From: Microbacterium paludicola
GTDB taxonomy: Bacteria > Actinomycetota > Actinomycetes > Actinomycetales > Microbacteriaceae
Direction of reading: 5' to 3'
Assembly: GCF_015235415.1 (NCBI RefSeq)
Contig: NZ_JADGLL010000008.1
Span: forward strand, 42,432 to 106,431
Length of the DNA: 64,000 bases
Shown here piece after piece: positions 25,156-34,570 of this stretch. The notes beneath the pieces are model-generated. The model was given only the letters and a program-made list of their open reading frames with translations. It searched no databases and was not told the origin of the DNA. The position numbers and the translations under genes are program-made. Numbering within the stretch: the stretch's first letter is position 1; each line of letters opens with the position of its first letter.

Positions 25156-26145
25156 TCAGGCCTCTTCGAGGATGCTGTCCGGCTGGATGTCGATCTTCGC
25201 GCCCGTGAGCTTGGCGGCGAGGCGGGCGTTCTGGCCCTCCTTGCCGATCGCGAGCGACAGCTGGTAGTCGGGCACCAGCGCGCGCACGGCCTTGGTGTTC
25301 GCGTCGAGCACGAAGCTCGACGTGACCTTCGCCGGCGACAGCGCGTTGGCGACGAACTTCGCCAGCTCGGCATCGAAGTCGACGATGTCGATCTTCTCGC
25401 CGCTGAGCTCCTCCGTCACCGCGCGAACGCGGCGGCCGAGCTCGCCGATGCACGCGCCCTTGGCGTTGATCGACGGGTCCTTGGCGATGACGGCGATCTT
25501 CGTGCGGTGACCGGCCTCGCGGGCGAGCGCCACGATCTCGACGAGACCGCCGGCGATCTCGGGCACCTCGAGCGCGAACAGCTTCCGGACGAGACCCGGG
25601 TGGGTGCGCGACACGGTGATCTGCGGGCCCTTCGTCCCCTTCGAGACGCTCGTCACGTACACGCGCAGGCGCGAACCGTGGCGGTACTCCTCGCCGGGCA
25701 CCTGCTCCTCGGGCGGCAGGATCGCCTCGACCGAGCCGAGGTCGACGTGGATCATGCGGGGGTTGGGCCCCTGCTGGATCACGCCGGCGACGATGTCGCC
25801 CTCCTTGCCGCGGAACTCGCCGAGCACGGCGTCGTCCGCGATGTCGCGCAGGCGCTGGCTGATGACCTGCTTCGCGGCGTAGGCCGCGATGCGACCGAAG
25901 TTCTCGGGAGTCGTCTCCTCCTCACCGATCACCGCGCCCTCTTCGTCGTGGACGGGCAGGAAGATGCCGACGTGACCGGTCTTGCGGTCGAGCTGAGCGC
26001 GAGCGCCCTCGGGCACCTCGCCGCTCTGCGAAGTGTGCTTGCCGTATGCGGTCAGAATCGCCTGCTCGATGATCCGAACGAGTTCCTCGAACGGGATCTC
26101 CTTCTCGCGCTCGACCGTCCGCAGCAGCCCCAGATCGATATCCAC
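25156..26145 (-). CDS. nusA: Transcription termination/antitermination protein NusA
   Basis: 329 aa, short form without the C-terminal acidic repeats, as usual in actinobacteria. The N-terminal RNA-polymerase-binding domain (about 1-105) is followed by the S1 domain (about 110-185), then KH1 (around HRTKIAVIAKDP and GACIGELGRRVRAV) and KH2 (around LSLAIGKEGQNARLAAKLTG). Ends at DSILEEA. AGGGAGG-type ribosome binding site before the ATG at 26143-26145. In most bacteria rimP precedes nusA; here the upstream gene is an amino-acid symporter and no rimP is present. Confidence 0.96.
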   Translation of the reverse strand: MDIDLGLLRTVEREKEIPFEELVRIIEQAILTAYGKHTSQSGEVPEGARAQLDRKTGHVGIFLPVHDEEGAVIGEEETTPENFGRIAAYAAKQVISQRLRDIADDAVLGEFRGKEGDIVAGVIQQGPNPRMIHVDLGSVEAILPPEEQVPGEEYRHGSRLRVYVTSVSKGTKGPQITVSRTHPGLVRKLFALEVPEIAGGLVEIVALAREAGHRTKIAVIAKDPSINAKGACIGELGRRVRAVTEELSGEKIDIVDFDAELAKFVANALSPAKVTSSFVLDANTKAVRALVPDYQLSLAIGKEGQNARLAAKLTGAKIDIQPDSILEEA

Positions 26146-26203
26146 AGCGACCTCCCTATTCAGCTCTCACCAGCGCACTTCCGCCGGTATCCCCCCGACA
26201 TTA

Positions 26204-26257
26204 CCGGACCCGATCCGGCGCACGCTGTGAGTCGCACGACGACGGATCCGGGTCCGG
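26204..26257 (-). terminator. Inverted repeat between the AGCS gene and nusA
   Basis: Left arm 26204-26216 and right arm 26244-26257 are complementary with one extra base, separated by 27 nt. It lies just after the symporter stop codon and before nusA; a GC-rich terminator without T-run is the likely role. Confidence 0.4.
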
Positions 26258-26263
26258 TGCGGA

Positions 26264-27778
26264 TCACGAACCGCGCGTGTGCAGGTGGTCGCGATGCTTC
26301 TCCGACTGACGGCGGCGCGTGACGACATCCAACGGACCGGTCACCGACAGCGAATCCTCCCAGCAGGTGATCCCCTTCACGTCGGGAAGCAGGTCTCGCG
26401 TGAAGACGGGGTCGAGCCCTTCGCGGCGCTGCCGGGTGTAGTCCTTCAGCAGCCGGAAGACGAGGCCGGACAGCAGCGCGAGCGCGACCAGGTTCGTGAT
26501 CGCCATGAGACCCATGACCCCATCGGCCGCGCTCCACACCACCGACGCGGAGGCGACGGATCCGACGAGGATCGCGAGCACCACCAGCACGCGGAACACC
26601 GTGAGCACGATCGGTCGGGCCGAGATGAACTCGATGCTCGCCTCGCCGTAGTAGTAGTTGCCGATGATCGAGCTGAACGCGAGCATGAACACGACGACCG
26701 CCAGGGCGATCGACGTCCACTCCCCGAGCGACGACTCGAGCGCGAACTGGGTGAGCTCGATCCCCTCCAGGCCACCGGCCTCGATCGGCACGGCCACGAG
26801 GACGAGGAACGCGGTGATCGAGCAGACGATCATCGTGTCGAAGTACACACCGAGCGACTGCACGAGGCCCTGCTTGACGGGGTGGGTGACCGCCGCCGCC
26901 GCGCCGGCGTTCGGCGCGGATCCGAGACCCGCCTCGTTCGAGAACATCCCGCGCTTGGCGCCGACCAGGATGATCTGCCCGAGCGTCGCCCCGAGAACCT
27001 GGTTGAAGCCGAAGGCCTGCGTGAAGATCGACGCGAAGGCGCCCGGCAGCTGCTCGATGTTGACGACCACGACGGCAAGCCCCAGCAGCAGATAGGCGAG
27101 CGCCATGACCGGGACGAGGACCTGCGTCACCTCCGCGATGCGCCGCACGCCGCCGAACACGACCAGCGCCGTCAGCGCGGCCGTCACCAGACCGATGATC
27201 AGCGGCAGCCACTCGCCGCCCACCCCGGTCATCGTCTCGATCGCGCTCGCAGAGGTGATCGCGATCGTGTTCGCCTGCAGCGCGCTGAACGCGAACGGGA
27301 AGCAGAAGATCAGGATGACAGCGAAGACGACGCCCATCCAGCGCGCACCGAGTCCCTTCGCCATGTAGTACGCGGGACCGCCCCGGAAGCCCTGGCTGTC
27401 GCGCACCTTGAACAGCTGGGCGAGGGAGGACTCTGCGAAGGCGGAGGCGGCGCCGATCGCGGCCATCAGCCACATCCAGAACACCGCCCCAGGGCCGCCG
27501 ATCGCGATGGCCGTCGCGACGCCGGCGATGTTGCCGGTGCCGACGCGAGATGCGGCCGACATGGTGAACGCCTGGAACGACGACACGGACTGCGGCTTTC
27601 CGTCCGCGTCGAGCGGTGTCTTGTCCGAGAGCGTCCGGAACATCTCCGGGAGGAGCCGGATCTGCACAACGCCGGAGCGGACCGTGAGGTACAGGCCAAG
27701 CGCGGCGACGATCGGCAGCACGATCCAGGTCCAGAGGTGATCGCCCCACGTCCCTAGCCACGTCTCGAGTTCTTCCAT
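26264..27778 (-). CDS. AGCS family sodium:alanine/glycine symporter
   Basis: Inner-membrane Na+-coupled importer of small neutral amino acids. 504 aa with about 11 helices. Family features: SSFQAFTMSAASRVGTGNIAGVATAIAIGGPGAVFWMW, FRGGPAYYM, GAKRGMFSNEAGLGSAPNAGAAA and VFFFDTMIVCS-like segment. The start is taken as the ATG at 27776-27778, which lies 6 nt after a -10-like CAGACT; an in-frame GTG/ATG further upstream (27814) would fall inside the hairpin that follows the neighbouring nuclease gene. It separates proS and the nuclease from nusA. Substrate (alanine or glycine) is by family only. Confidence 0.9.
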   Translation of the reverse strand: MEELETWLGTWGDHLWTWIVLPIVAALGLYLTVRSGVVQIRLLPEMFRTLSDKTPLDADGKPQSVSSFQAFTMSAASRVGTGNIAGVATAIAIGGPGAVFWMWLMAAIGAASAFAESSLAQLFKVRDSQGFRGGPAYYMAKGLGARWMGVVFAVILIFCFPFAFSALQANTIAITSASAIETMTGVGGEWLPLIIGLVTAALTALVVFGGVRRIAEVTQVLVPVMALAYLLLGLAVVVVNIEQLPGAFASIFTQAFGFNQVLGATLGQIILVGAKRGMFSNEAGLGSAPNAGAAAAVTHPVKQGLVQSLGVYFDTMIVCSITAFLVLVAVPIEAGGLEGIELTQFALESSLGEWTSIALAVVVFMLAFSSIIGNYYYGEASIEFISARPIVLTVFRVLVVLAILVGSVASASVVWSAADGVMGLMAITNLVALALLSGLVFRLLKDYTRQRREGLDPVFTRDLLPDVKGITCWEDSLSVTGPLDVVTRRRQSEKHRDHLHTRGS

Positions 27779-27799
27779 CCCGACAGTCTGGCCGGACGG

Positions 27800-27838
27800 C
27801 GACGGCCCCGCCACTCCGCAGGAATGGCGGGGCCGTCG
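27800..27838 (-). terminator. Terminator of the secreted nuclease gene
   Basis: Perfect 14-bp inverted repeat (27800-27813 with 27825-27838), 11-nt loop, 16 bp after the stop codon of the 1557-aa gene. There is no T-run, as is common for actinobacterial terminators. Confidence 0.65.
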
Positions 27839-27854
27839 GCGCGGGCGGGTCGCG

Positions 27855-30800
27855 TCAGATCCTGACGCCCTCCGAGACCGCGGTCGCGGGCTCGTGGCCC
27901 TCGAGCGTGCCGGTCACACGGACGGTGATCGTCTTGCCCTTGTACTTGCCGGTGAGGTGGAACTGCTCGCCGGTCGCTCCCGCGATCGGCTCGCCGTCGG
28001 CCAGCCACTGGAAGCTCAGCTCGGCGCCCTCGGTCCACTGGCCCGGATCGACGGTGAGCTTGGCGCCCGGCTTGATGCCCTGCTTGCCGGCCTCGATGAC
28101 CGGGTCGCCCGCCTCGACGACCGGCGTCTCGGCGGCCTCCACCGTGAGCGGAGCGCGCACCGTGGTGCCGGACGGCGCAACGACGATCTCGAGCGTGTGC
28201 GCGCCCGGCGTCACCGTGGACGGGACCGTCACCGCACCCGACACGGCGCCGTTCGTCACCGGGAGGGTGCCGATCGCCGCACCGTCGAGGCGCACCTCGG
28301 CGGTGGTGTTCTGCGGCGCACCGAGCGAGGTGAGGTCGAGGCCGGCGACGGAGACCGTCGCCTCCTCGCCGGCGACGACCGACGTCGAGGTGCCGGCAGA
28401 CACCGCGCCCTTCCGGGCGAACGACGGCGACAGCGGCGAGTTCTGGTCGAGGTAGTCGATCCACGCGTCGCGGTCGACGAGGCCCGAGTCGCGCGCACCC
28501 GTGCCCTCGGTGAAGACGCGGAAGTTGTCGCCGCCCGTCGCGAGGAACGAGAACGTGCCGACCGTGATCTCATCCTGCGGCTGGACGAGCTCGCCGTCGA
28601 TGTAGATCGCCGAGACGTTCTCCCCCGGGGTCGCGTTGGGGTCGTTCGTCGTGGTCGTGTACGACACGTTGTCCGACAGGCCCAGCGCGAGGAACGGACG
28701 CGACGGGCGGTTGCCGTCCTTGTCCGTCTGCCACTGCTGCTCGAGCAGCTCGTCGAGCTGCTCACCCGTCAGGGTGACGGTCCAGAGGTTGTTCACGAAG
28801 GGCAGCACCGCGTTCGCCTCGGCGTACGTGATGACGCCATCGGCTCCGTAGTACAGCTCGCTGCGCAGGCCGCCCGGGTTGACGACGCCGATCTCGGCCC
28901 CGCCGCGCGACTCGTCAGCGAGGCTGGTGCGCAGCGAGTCCGCCACGAGGTTGCCGAGTGCCGACTCGGCCGCGCGGTTGTCGCGCGTGCCTCCGGTCCA
29001 GACGCCGTCGACGTACGAGCCGCCCGCGAACGCCGTCGTGATGTCGGCAGTGACCGATGCGACCGGCTGGTCGCCGATCTCGGCGGCCTTGGCGAGGGCG
29101 GCGTCGACGATCGCGTCGACCTCGGTCAGCACGGCGCTGGCGTCGATCTCGGCCTGGGTCGGTGCGGCTCCGCGCTGGACGTTCTCGACCGCGTAGTCGA
29201 GCACCTCGAACGTCTGCGGGTCGACGGTGAACGACACGTGGCCGAGGAACTCGCCGTAGTTGCCGGTCTGGATGATCGGCCGGGTGTCGTCGGTGCCGGT
29301 GATCGGGGCATCCCACGCGTACTGCTTGTGGGTGTGTCCGGTCAGGATCGCGGCGACGCGGGGATCGGTCTCGGTCACGATCGAGGCGAACGGGCCGCCG
29401 GCGGCGACCTCCTCCTCGAGCGTCGAGCCGTCGGGCGTTCCGGCCCCGGCGCCGTCGTGGACGAGGGCGACGACGAGGTCGGCCTCGCCGTTCGCGTCGT
29501 CACCGTCGAGCAGCTTCTCGGTGACGCGGTTCAGCGCGGGCACCGGAGCGCCGAAGTCGAGGTCGGCGACGCCGGCGGGCGACACGAGGGTGCGCGTCTC
29601 CTGCGTCACGACGCCGACGAAGCCGATGTCGATGCCGTCCACGGTCACGATGTCGTACTCGTCGAGCGCCGGGGTCTCCGTGCCCTTCAGGTAGACGTTC
29701 GCGCCGAGGTCGCTGTAGTCCGTCGCCGGGGCGACCCGGTCGACGAGATCGGCGTATCCCTGATCGAACTCGTGGTTGCCCACCGCCGAGGCCTTCAGGC
29801 CCAGCGCGTTCAGCACGTCGATGGTGGGCTGGTCCTGCTGCACCGAGGAGGCGAACAGCGAGGCGCCGATGTTGTCACCCGCGGAGACGAACGCGGTTCC
29901 CTCCGGGTTCTGCGCCTTGAGGTCCTCGACCGTCTTTGCGAAGGCGAGGGTGTTGGCATCGATGCGGCCGTGGAAGTCGTTGATGTTCACGAGGTCCAGC
30001 TCGACCGGCGCGGAGCCGTCCGGCAGCTCGAGGCCGACGATCTCCGGGCTGTGGTCGCTCGATCGGAAGACCGACTCGTCGTACAGCAGGGTCGCGTTGT
30101 AGTTGTGGCGGCTGTACTCGAAGCCCACCTGCTCCTGCGCGTTGATCTGCCAGACGTCGACGCCGGTGACCATGTCGAACGCGGCCTGGTTGGCGAAGAC
30201 GTGGTCGAGCGAGCCCTCCATGCCGTCGAAGCTGTAGGTCGCCTCGCCGCCGTTCAGCGCGATGTTGACGTCCGTGTAGCCGGCCGCCTCGATCAGCTGC
30301 ACCGGGTCCTCCATCGCATACGCGTTGAAGTCACCGGCGAGGAAGACCGCCTCGATGCCGGTCTCCGTCTGCAGCTGCGACGTGAAGTCGACGAGCGCCT
30401 GCGCCTGGCCGACGCGGTCGGGGTTGGCGTTGCCCTGGCCCGTTCCGTCGTCGACGCCCGATCCCTTCGACTTGAAGTGGTTCACCGAGACGAGGAACGC
30501 GTCCTCGTCGGCGGCCCCGGCGCCCTTGAACGCCTGGAACAGCGGCTCGCGCGCGTTGTCGAAGTTCTCCTCGTCGATCAGGATGTGCGACTCGCCGACC
30601 GGCGAGACGTCGGCCGGCTTGTAGATGAAGGCCGTGCGGATGACGTCCTCCTGCCCGACGGCGGGACGCGTCTCGGGCGAGGGCACGTACTCCCAGACAT
30701 CCGCGCCGGCGTTCTCGTTCAGCGCGTCGACAAGCGTCGCGACGGCGAAGTCGCGGTCCTTGGCGAAGTGCGCGGAGTTCTCGATCTCCTCGAGCGAGAC

Positions 30801-32528
30801 GACGGATGCGTCGAGCGCGTTGATCGCCTTGACGATCTTGATCTCCTGGCGCTCGAAGTCCTCGGCCTCCGCGGCGCCGCGCGGTCCGGTGTCACCGCAG
30901 CTGTTCGCGGTCACGGGGTCGCCCGCGCGGTCGTCGTAGGTGGTGCAGGATCCGCCGAGCTGGGTCTCGTACTCCTCGACGGTGGTCGGGAAGTAGTTGA
31001 GCACGTTGAACGTGGCGAGGCGGATGTCGCCGCCGACGTCCTGGGGCTGCAGGTTCGGCGTGCGCTCGTCGCTGAAGGTGACGACGTCCGAGTCGTCGCC
31101 CGTGACGGGCGTCGTCGGCTGGAAGGACCACGCGTCGAAGCGGTACTCGAGCACGACGGGCTTGTTGAACGTCGTTGTCGAGCCGATCCGCACCGGGTTC
31201 GTGGGCGTCAGGTACGGAAGCGGCGTCGCCTTGTTCGCCGTGCTGTTGTAGTTGATGCTCGAGCCGTCATCGAGCGTGATGCGACGCGCGTCGTTCTCGG
31301 CGACGACGGCGGCGAGGCCGGCGGTGTCGTCGGCGTCGGCGATCTCGGTCGGCGTCTTCAGCGCGCCCTCGCCGTGCGCGAGCACAAACGATCCGTAGTA
31401 GTTCGCGTCGTAGTTGTCGGAGACGGTGAACGAGGAGGCGGGCTGGATGAGCTCGCCCTCGTGCGCCTCCTTCTCGGCCTCGGTGTCGAGAAGGGCCCAG
31501 TCGGTGAGCGGAGTCACGGTGCCGAGCGAGGCGGGGAGCACGGTGACGCCGCCCGCGGCGGGGGTGATCTCCGTCTTTCCTTCGTGCTCGCTCACCACGC
31601 CGGTGACGCGCACGCTCTGGCCGATCTCGGCGCGGGCGTTGGCGCCGTAGACGAACAGGCCGTCAGACTTTCCGTCGCCGGGATCGCCGGCGGGGTCCTG
31701 GAGGTTGAAGCCGTTGAAGCCGCCGGCGCGGTAGTCGGCGGTGACGACGCCCTCGACCGCGACCGTCTGGCCGTTCACGGGCGAGGTGTCCCCCGCGCCC
31801 TGCACGTCGCGGATCGGCAGCACCGTCGCGGGGTCCGTCGGCGTCGGAGTCGGGGTCGGGGTGCCGGTGGGCTCGGGGTCGGGCGTGGTGCCGCCCGAGT
31901 TCTGGGGCGTCGGGGCACCGACGACGAAGTCGGCCGCGTTGCTGTCGGTGTCGGCGCCGGCGGTGGCGCGCGCGGCGGCCGTGGAGTTGCTGAGCGCGGG
32001 GGTCGCGGCGGTCTCGAACGTGTTCGCCGTGCCGAAGCCCACCGCGTCGATCACGCCGGCATTTCCGGCGACGTCGCCGGTGCCGGTGAAGCGCGCCGTC
32101 GTGGGAAGCAGCAGCACCTGCCCGTTGGTGCCGCCCATGTTCAGGGAGCCCACCTGATCCGGCGTCGGCAGGGCGGTGGTGCCGCCGGTGCCCTTCGCCT
32201 GCTGGACGAGGAAGTAGCCGCGGGCCGGGACGGTACCGGTGAGCGCGGTCACGCCTCCGGAGCCGCCCGTGGCCGACCGGTACTCGAGGCCCAGGCCGTC
32301 GAGCGCGATCGGCGCATCGGTCGGGTTGTAGAGCTCGACGAAGTCGTGGGTGTACGTGGCTCCGCTGTTGCCGCCACCGCCGTAGACCTCGTTGATGACG
32401 ACATTGGTGCCGGCGGGGGCGGCGAAGGCCGCCGTGGGGACGAATGATGCGAGGCAGCCTGCCGCGAGAGCGGCGCTTGCCGTGGCCGCGACGCGTCGAC
32501 GCGTCGTGGCCGGACCGAAAAGGGACAT
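27855..32528 (-). CDS. Secreted ExeM/NucH-type endonuclease fused to a 5'-nucleotidase, with lamin-tail domain
   Basis: 1557 aa. Signal peptide (about 1-36, ending AAFA). Lamin-tail domain (about 36-195) starting VVINEVYGGGG; Pro/Thr linker; OB-like module (about 235-345); endonuclease/exonuclease/phosphatase domain from about 500 (LATFNVLNYF) with LEEIEN, VNHFKSKG, GDFNAY and SSDHSPEI (about 824). From 843 a UshA-like 5'-nucleotidase: NINDFHGRID, GNHEFDQGY (about 916), GHTHKQYAWD, with its C-terminal domain to about 1345. Two Ig-like modules end the protein; no LPXTG anchor. It likely degrades extracellular DNA and dephosphorylates the nucleotides, supplying phosphate and nucleosides. GGAG precedes the ATG at 32526-32528. 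Confidence 0.93.
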   Translation of the reverse strand: MSLFGPATTRRRVAATASAALAAGCLASFVPTAAFAAPAGTNVVINEVYGGGGNSGATYTHDFVELYNPTDAPIALDGLGLEYRSATGGSGGVTALTGTVPARGYFLVQQAKGTGGTTALPTPDQVGSLNMGGTNGQVLLLPTTARFTGTGDVAGNAGVIDAVGFGTANTFETAATPALSNSTAAARATAGADTDSNAADFVVGAPTPQNSGGTTPDPEPTGTPTPTPTPTDPATVLPIRDVQGAGDTSPVNGQTVAVEGVVTADYRAGGFNGFNLQDPAGDPGDGKSDGLFVYGANARAEIGQSVRVTGVVSEHEGKTEITPAAGGVTVLPASLGTVTPLTDWALLDTEAEKEAHEGELIQPASSFTVSDNYDANYYGSFVLAHGEGALKTPTEIADADDTAGLAAVVAENDARRITLDDGSSINYNSTANKATPLPYLTPTNPVRIGSTTTFNKPVVLEYRFDAWSFQPTTPVTGDDSDVVTFSDERTPNLQPQDVGGDIRLATFNVLNYFPTTVEEYETQLGGSCTTYDDRAGDPVTANSCGDTGPRGAAEAEDFERQEIKIVKAINALDASVVSLEEIENSAHFAKDRDFAVATLVDALNENAGADVWEYVPSPETRPAVGQEDVIRTAFIYKPADVSPVGESHILIDEENFDNAREPLFQAFKGAGAADEDAFLVSVNHFKSKGSGVDDGTGQGNANPDRVGQAQALVDFTSQLQTETGIEAVFLAGDFNAYAMEDPVQLIEAAGYTDVNIALNGGEATYSFDGMEGSLDHVFANQAAFDMVTGVDVWQINAQEQVGFEYSRHNYNATLLYDESVFRSSDHSPEIVGLELPDGSAPVELDLVNINDFHGRIDANTLAFAKTVEDLKAQNPEGTAFVSAGDNIGASLFASSVQQDQPTIDVLNALGLKASAVGNHEFDQGYADLVDRVAPATDYSDLGANVYLKGTETPALDEYDIVTVDGIDIGFVGVVTQETRTLVSPAGVADLDFGAPVPALNRVTEKLLDGDDANGEADLVVALVHDGAGAGTPDGSTLEEEVAAGGPFASIVTETDPRVAAILTGHTHKQYAWDAPITGTDDTRPIIQTGNYGEFLGHVSFTVDPQTFEVLDYAVENVQRGAAPTQAEIDASAVLTEVDAIVDAALAKAAEIGDQPVASVTADITTAFAGGSYVDGVWTGGTRDNRAAESALGNLVADSLRTSLADESRGGAEIGVVNPGGLRSELYYGADGVITYAEANAVLPFVNNLWTVTLTGEQLDELLEQQWQTDKDGNRPSRPFLALGLSDNVSYTTTTNDPNATPGENVSAIYIDGELVQPQDEITVGTFSFLATGGDNFRVFTEGTGARDSGLVDRDAWIDYLDQNSPLSPSFARKGAVSAGTSTSVVAGEEATVSVAGLDLTSLGAPQNTTAEVRLDGAAIGTLPVTNGAVSGAVTVPSTVTPGAHTLEIVVAPSGTTVRAPLTVEAAETPVVEAGDPVIEAGKQGIKPGAKLTVDPGQWTEGAELSFQWLADGEPIAGATGEQFHLTGKYKGKTITVRVTGTLEGHEPATAVSEGVRI

Positions 32529-32694
32529 TCAGGTCTCCGGCTCGAGAGGAGGGGTGGGTGGGGGGACGTCAGAGCATCAGGGAAACATGCTTCGGGCGAC
32601 GTTCCGCGGGGTAGAACTCCCCAACTCTGCAGGCTCTCTGTTTCCGCATCCTGGCACGAAGGTTACGGGCAGGAGAACAACCCGATATAAAGCA

Positions 32695-32725
32695 CGGCCC
32701 CGGCCCTCGAGGAGGGCCGGGGCCG
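32695..32725 (-). terminator. Rho-independent terminator of proS
   Basis: Perfect 13-bp stem (32695-32707 with 32713-32725), 5-nt loop, followed on the minus strand by TGCTTTATAT, 17 bp after the proS stop. Confidence 0.8.
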
Positions 32726-32742
32726 GTGTCAGGTGAGCCGGA

Positions 32743-34506
32743 TCAGCGCGCGGTGAGGCGGGCGACGGCGTCGGGGGCGGGAACGACCTCGCGCTCCCCC
32801 GTGCGGCGGTCCCAGAGCTCGACCTCGCCGTCGGCGGCTCCGCGGCCGACGACCAGCAGCTGCGGCACGCCGATCAGCTCGGCGTCGCCGAACTTCACGC
32901 CGGGCGAGACCTTCGGGCGGTCGTCGAACAGCACGTCGAGGCCCGCGGCCTCCAGCTGCGCGACGACCTGCTCGCCGAGGTTCAGCGCGTCGTCGCCCTT
33001 GCCCGTGGCGACCACGTGCACGTCGAACGGCGAGACCGAGGCGGGCCAGATGAGGCCCTTGTCGTCGTTGTTCAGCTCGGCGATCGCGGCGAGGATGCGC
33101 GTCACGCCGATTCCGTACGAGCCCATGGTGACCGTGACGAGCTTGCCGTTCTGGTCGAGGACCTTCAGGCCCAGCGCCTCCGCGTACTTGCGGCCGAGCT
33201 GGAACACGTGGCCGATCTCCATGCCGCGCTCGAGCGTGATCGGGGTGCCGTCGGGCGCGATGTCGCCCTCGCGCACCGTGGCGACATCCACGACGCCGTC
33301 GGCCGTGAAGTCGCGGCCGTAGACGAGGGAGTGAAGGTGCTTCTCGTGCTCGTTCGCGCCGGTCACCCACGAGCTGCCCTCGACCACGCGGGGGTCGACG
33401 AGGTAGCGGATGCCGCTGACTGACTCCTCGCCCAGGACGGCGCCCTGCGCCGACCAGGGCCCGATGTAGCCCTTCACCAGCGCGGGGTTGCGGGCGAAGT
33501 CGGCCTCGGTCGCGGGCTCGACCTCCGCGGGTGCGAAGGCCGCCTCGGCGCGCTTGCCGTCGACATCGCGGTCGCCGGGAAGGGCGATGATCACGAGCTC
33601 GCGCGTCTTGTCGGGGTGGACGAGCGCGAGCACGACGTTCTTCAGGGTGTGCTCGGCGGCCCACTCGCCTCCGGCGGGTGCCTCGATGTGCGCGTTCAGG
33701 TGATCGACGAGGGTCTGGATCGTCGGGGTCTGCGGCGAATCGAACACGACGGGGGCGCCATCCGGGATCGGCAGCGCCTCGGGAGCCGTGGTCTCGAACG
33801 CCTCGACGTTGGCGGTGTAGCCGCCCGCCGAGCGGACGAACGTGTCCTCGCCGATCGGAGTGGGGTGCAGGAACTCCTCCGACTTCGAGCCGCCCATGGC
33901 ACCCGCGTCGGCCTTCACGATGACGTAGTCCATGCCGAGCCGCTGGAAGATGCGCTCGTACGCGTCGCGCTGCGCCTGGTACGACGCGTCGAGCCCCTCG
34001 TCCGTGTAGTCGAACGAGTAGGCGTCCTTCATCGTGAACTCGCGGCCGCGCAGGAGACCCGCGCGCGGACGCGCCTCATCCCGGTACTTGTCCTGGATCT
34101 GGAAGATCGTCAGCGGCAGGTCCTTGTACGACGAGTACAGGTCCTTCACCAGCAGGGTGAAGGCCTCCTCGTGCGTCGGGGCGAGCAGGTAGTCGGCGCC
34201 GTGACGGTCCTGCAGGCGGAAGATGCCGTCGCCGTACTCGGTCCAGCGGCCAGTCGCCTCGTAGGGCTCGCGCGGCATCAGCGCTGGGAAGTGCACCTCC
34301 TGGGCACCTGCCGCCGCCATCTCCTCGCGGACGATCTGCTCGACCTTCGCCTTGACCCGCAGGCCGAGCGGCAGCCACGCGAAGATGCCCGGCGCCTGAC
34401 GCCGGATGTACGACGCGCGCACGAGCAGCCGGTGGCTGTTGACCTCCGCGTCGGCGGGGTCCTCCCGAAGGGAGCGGAAGAAGAAGGAAGAGAGCCGCGT
34501 GACCAT
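32743..34506 (-). CDS. proS: Proline-tRNA ligase (bacterial type, with INS editing domain)
   Basis: Charges tRNA-Pro. 587 aa. Class II motif 1 is in [19 protein letters not shown], motif 2 in [32 protein letters not shown], motif 3 in [18 protein letters not shown]...[14 protein letters not shown]. The insertion (about residues 225-390, [11 protein letters not shown] to GPWSAQGAV) is the Ala-tRNA-Pro editing domain of bacterial-type enzymes. An anticodon-binding domain ends the protein. The ATG at 34504-34506 follows TAGACT by 8 nt. Upstream in-frame extension to 34572 would overlap the divergent RNB gene promoter and is rejected. Confidence 0.96.
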   Translation of the reverse strand: MVTRLSSFFFRSLREDPADAEVNSHRLLVRASYIRRQAPGIFAWLPLGLRVKAKVEQIVREEMAAAGAQEVHFPALMPREPYEATGRWTEYGDGIFRLQDRHGADYLLAPTHEEAFTLLVKDLYSSYKDLPLTIFQIQDKYRDEARPRAGLLRGREFTMKDAYSFDYTDEGLDASYQAQRDAYERIFQRLGMDYVIVKADAGAMGGSKSEEFLHPTPIGEDTFVRSAGGYTANVEAFETTAPEALPIPDGAPVVFDSPQTPTIQTLVDHLNAHIEAPAGGEWAAEHTLKNVVLALVHPDKTRELVIIALPGDRDVDGKRAEAAFAPAEVEPATEADFARNPALVKGYIGPWSAQGAVLGEESVSGIRYLVDPRVVEGSSWVTGANEHEKHLHSLVYGRDFTADGVVDVATVREGDIAPDGTPITLERGMEIGHVFQLGRKYAEALGLKVLDQNGKLVTVTMGSYGIGVTRILAAIAELNNDDKGLIWPASVSPFDVHVVATGKGDDALNLGEQVVAQLEAAGLDVLFDDRPKVSPGVKFGDAELIGVPQLLVVGRGAADGEVELWDRRTGEREVVPAPDAVARLTAR

Positions 34507-34570
34507 AGGTGACCAGTCTAGGGATCCACGGGCTCCGCGCTTGATCGATCGGCGGCCATAGGCTGGCCGC

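Noticed and set aside
27894..32447. A 1517-codon open frame antisense to the secreted nuclease
   Set aside because: Same GC artefact; the minus-strand product has signal peptide and full catalytic motifs.
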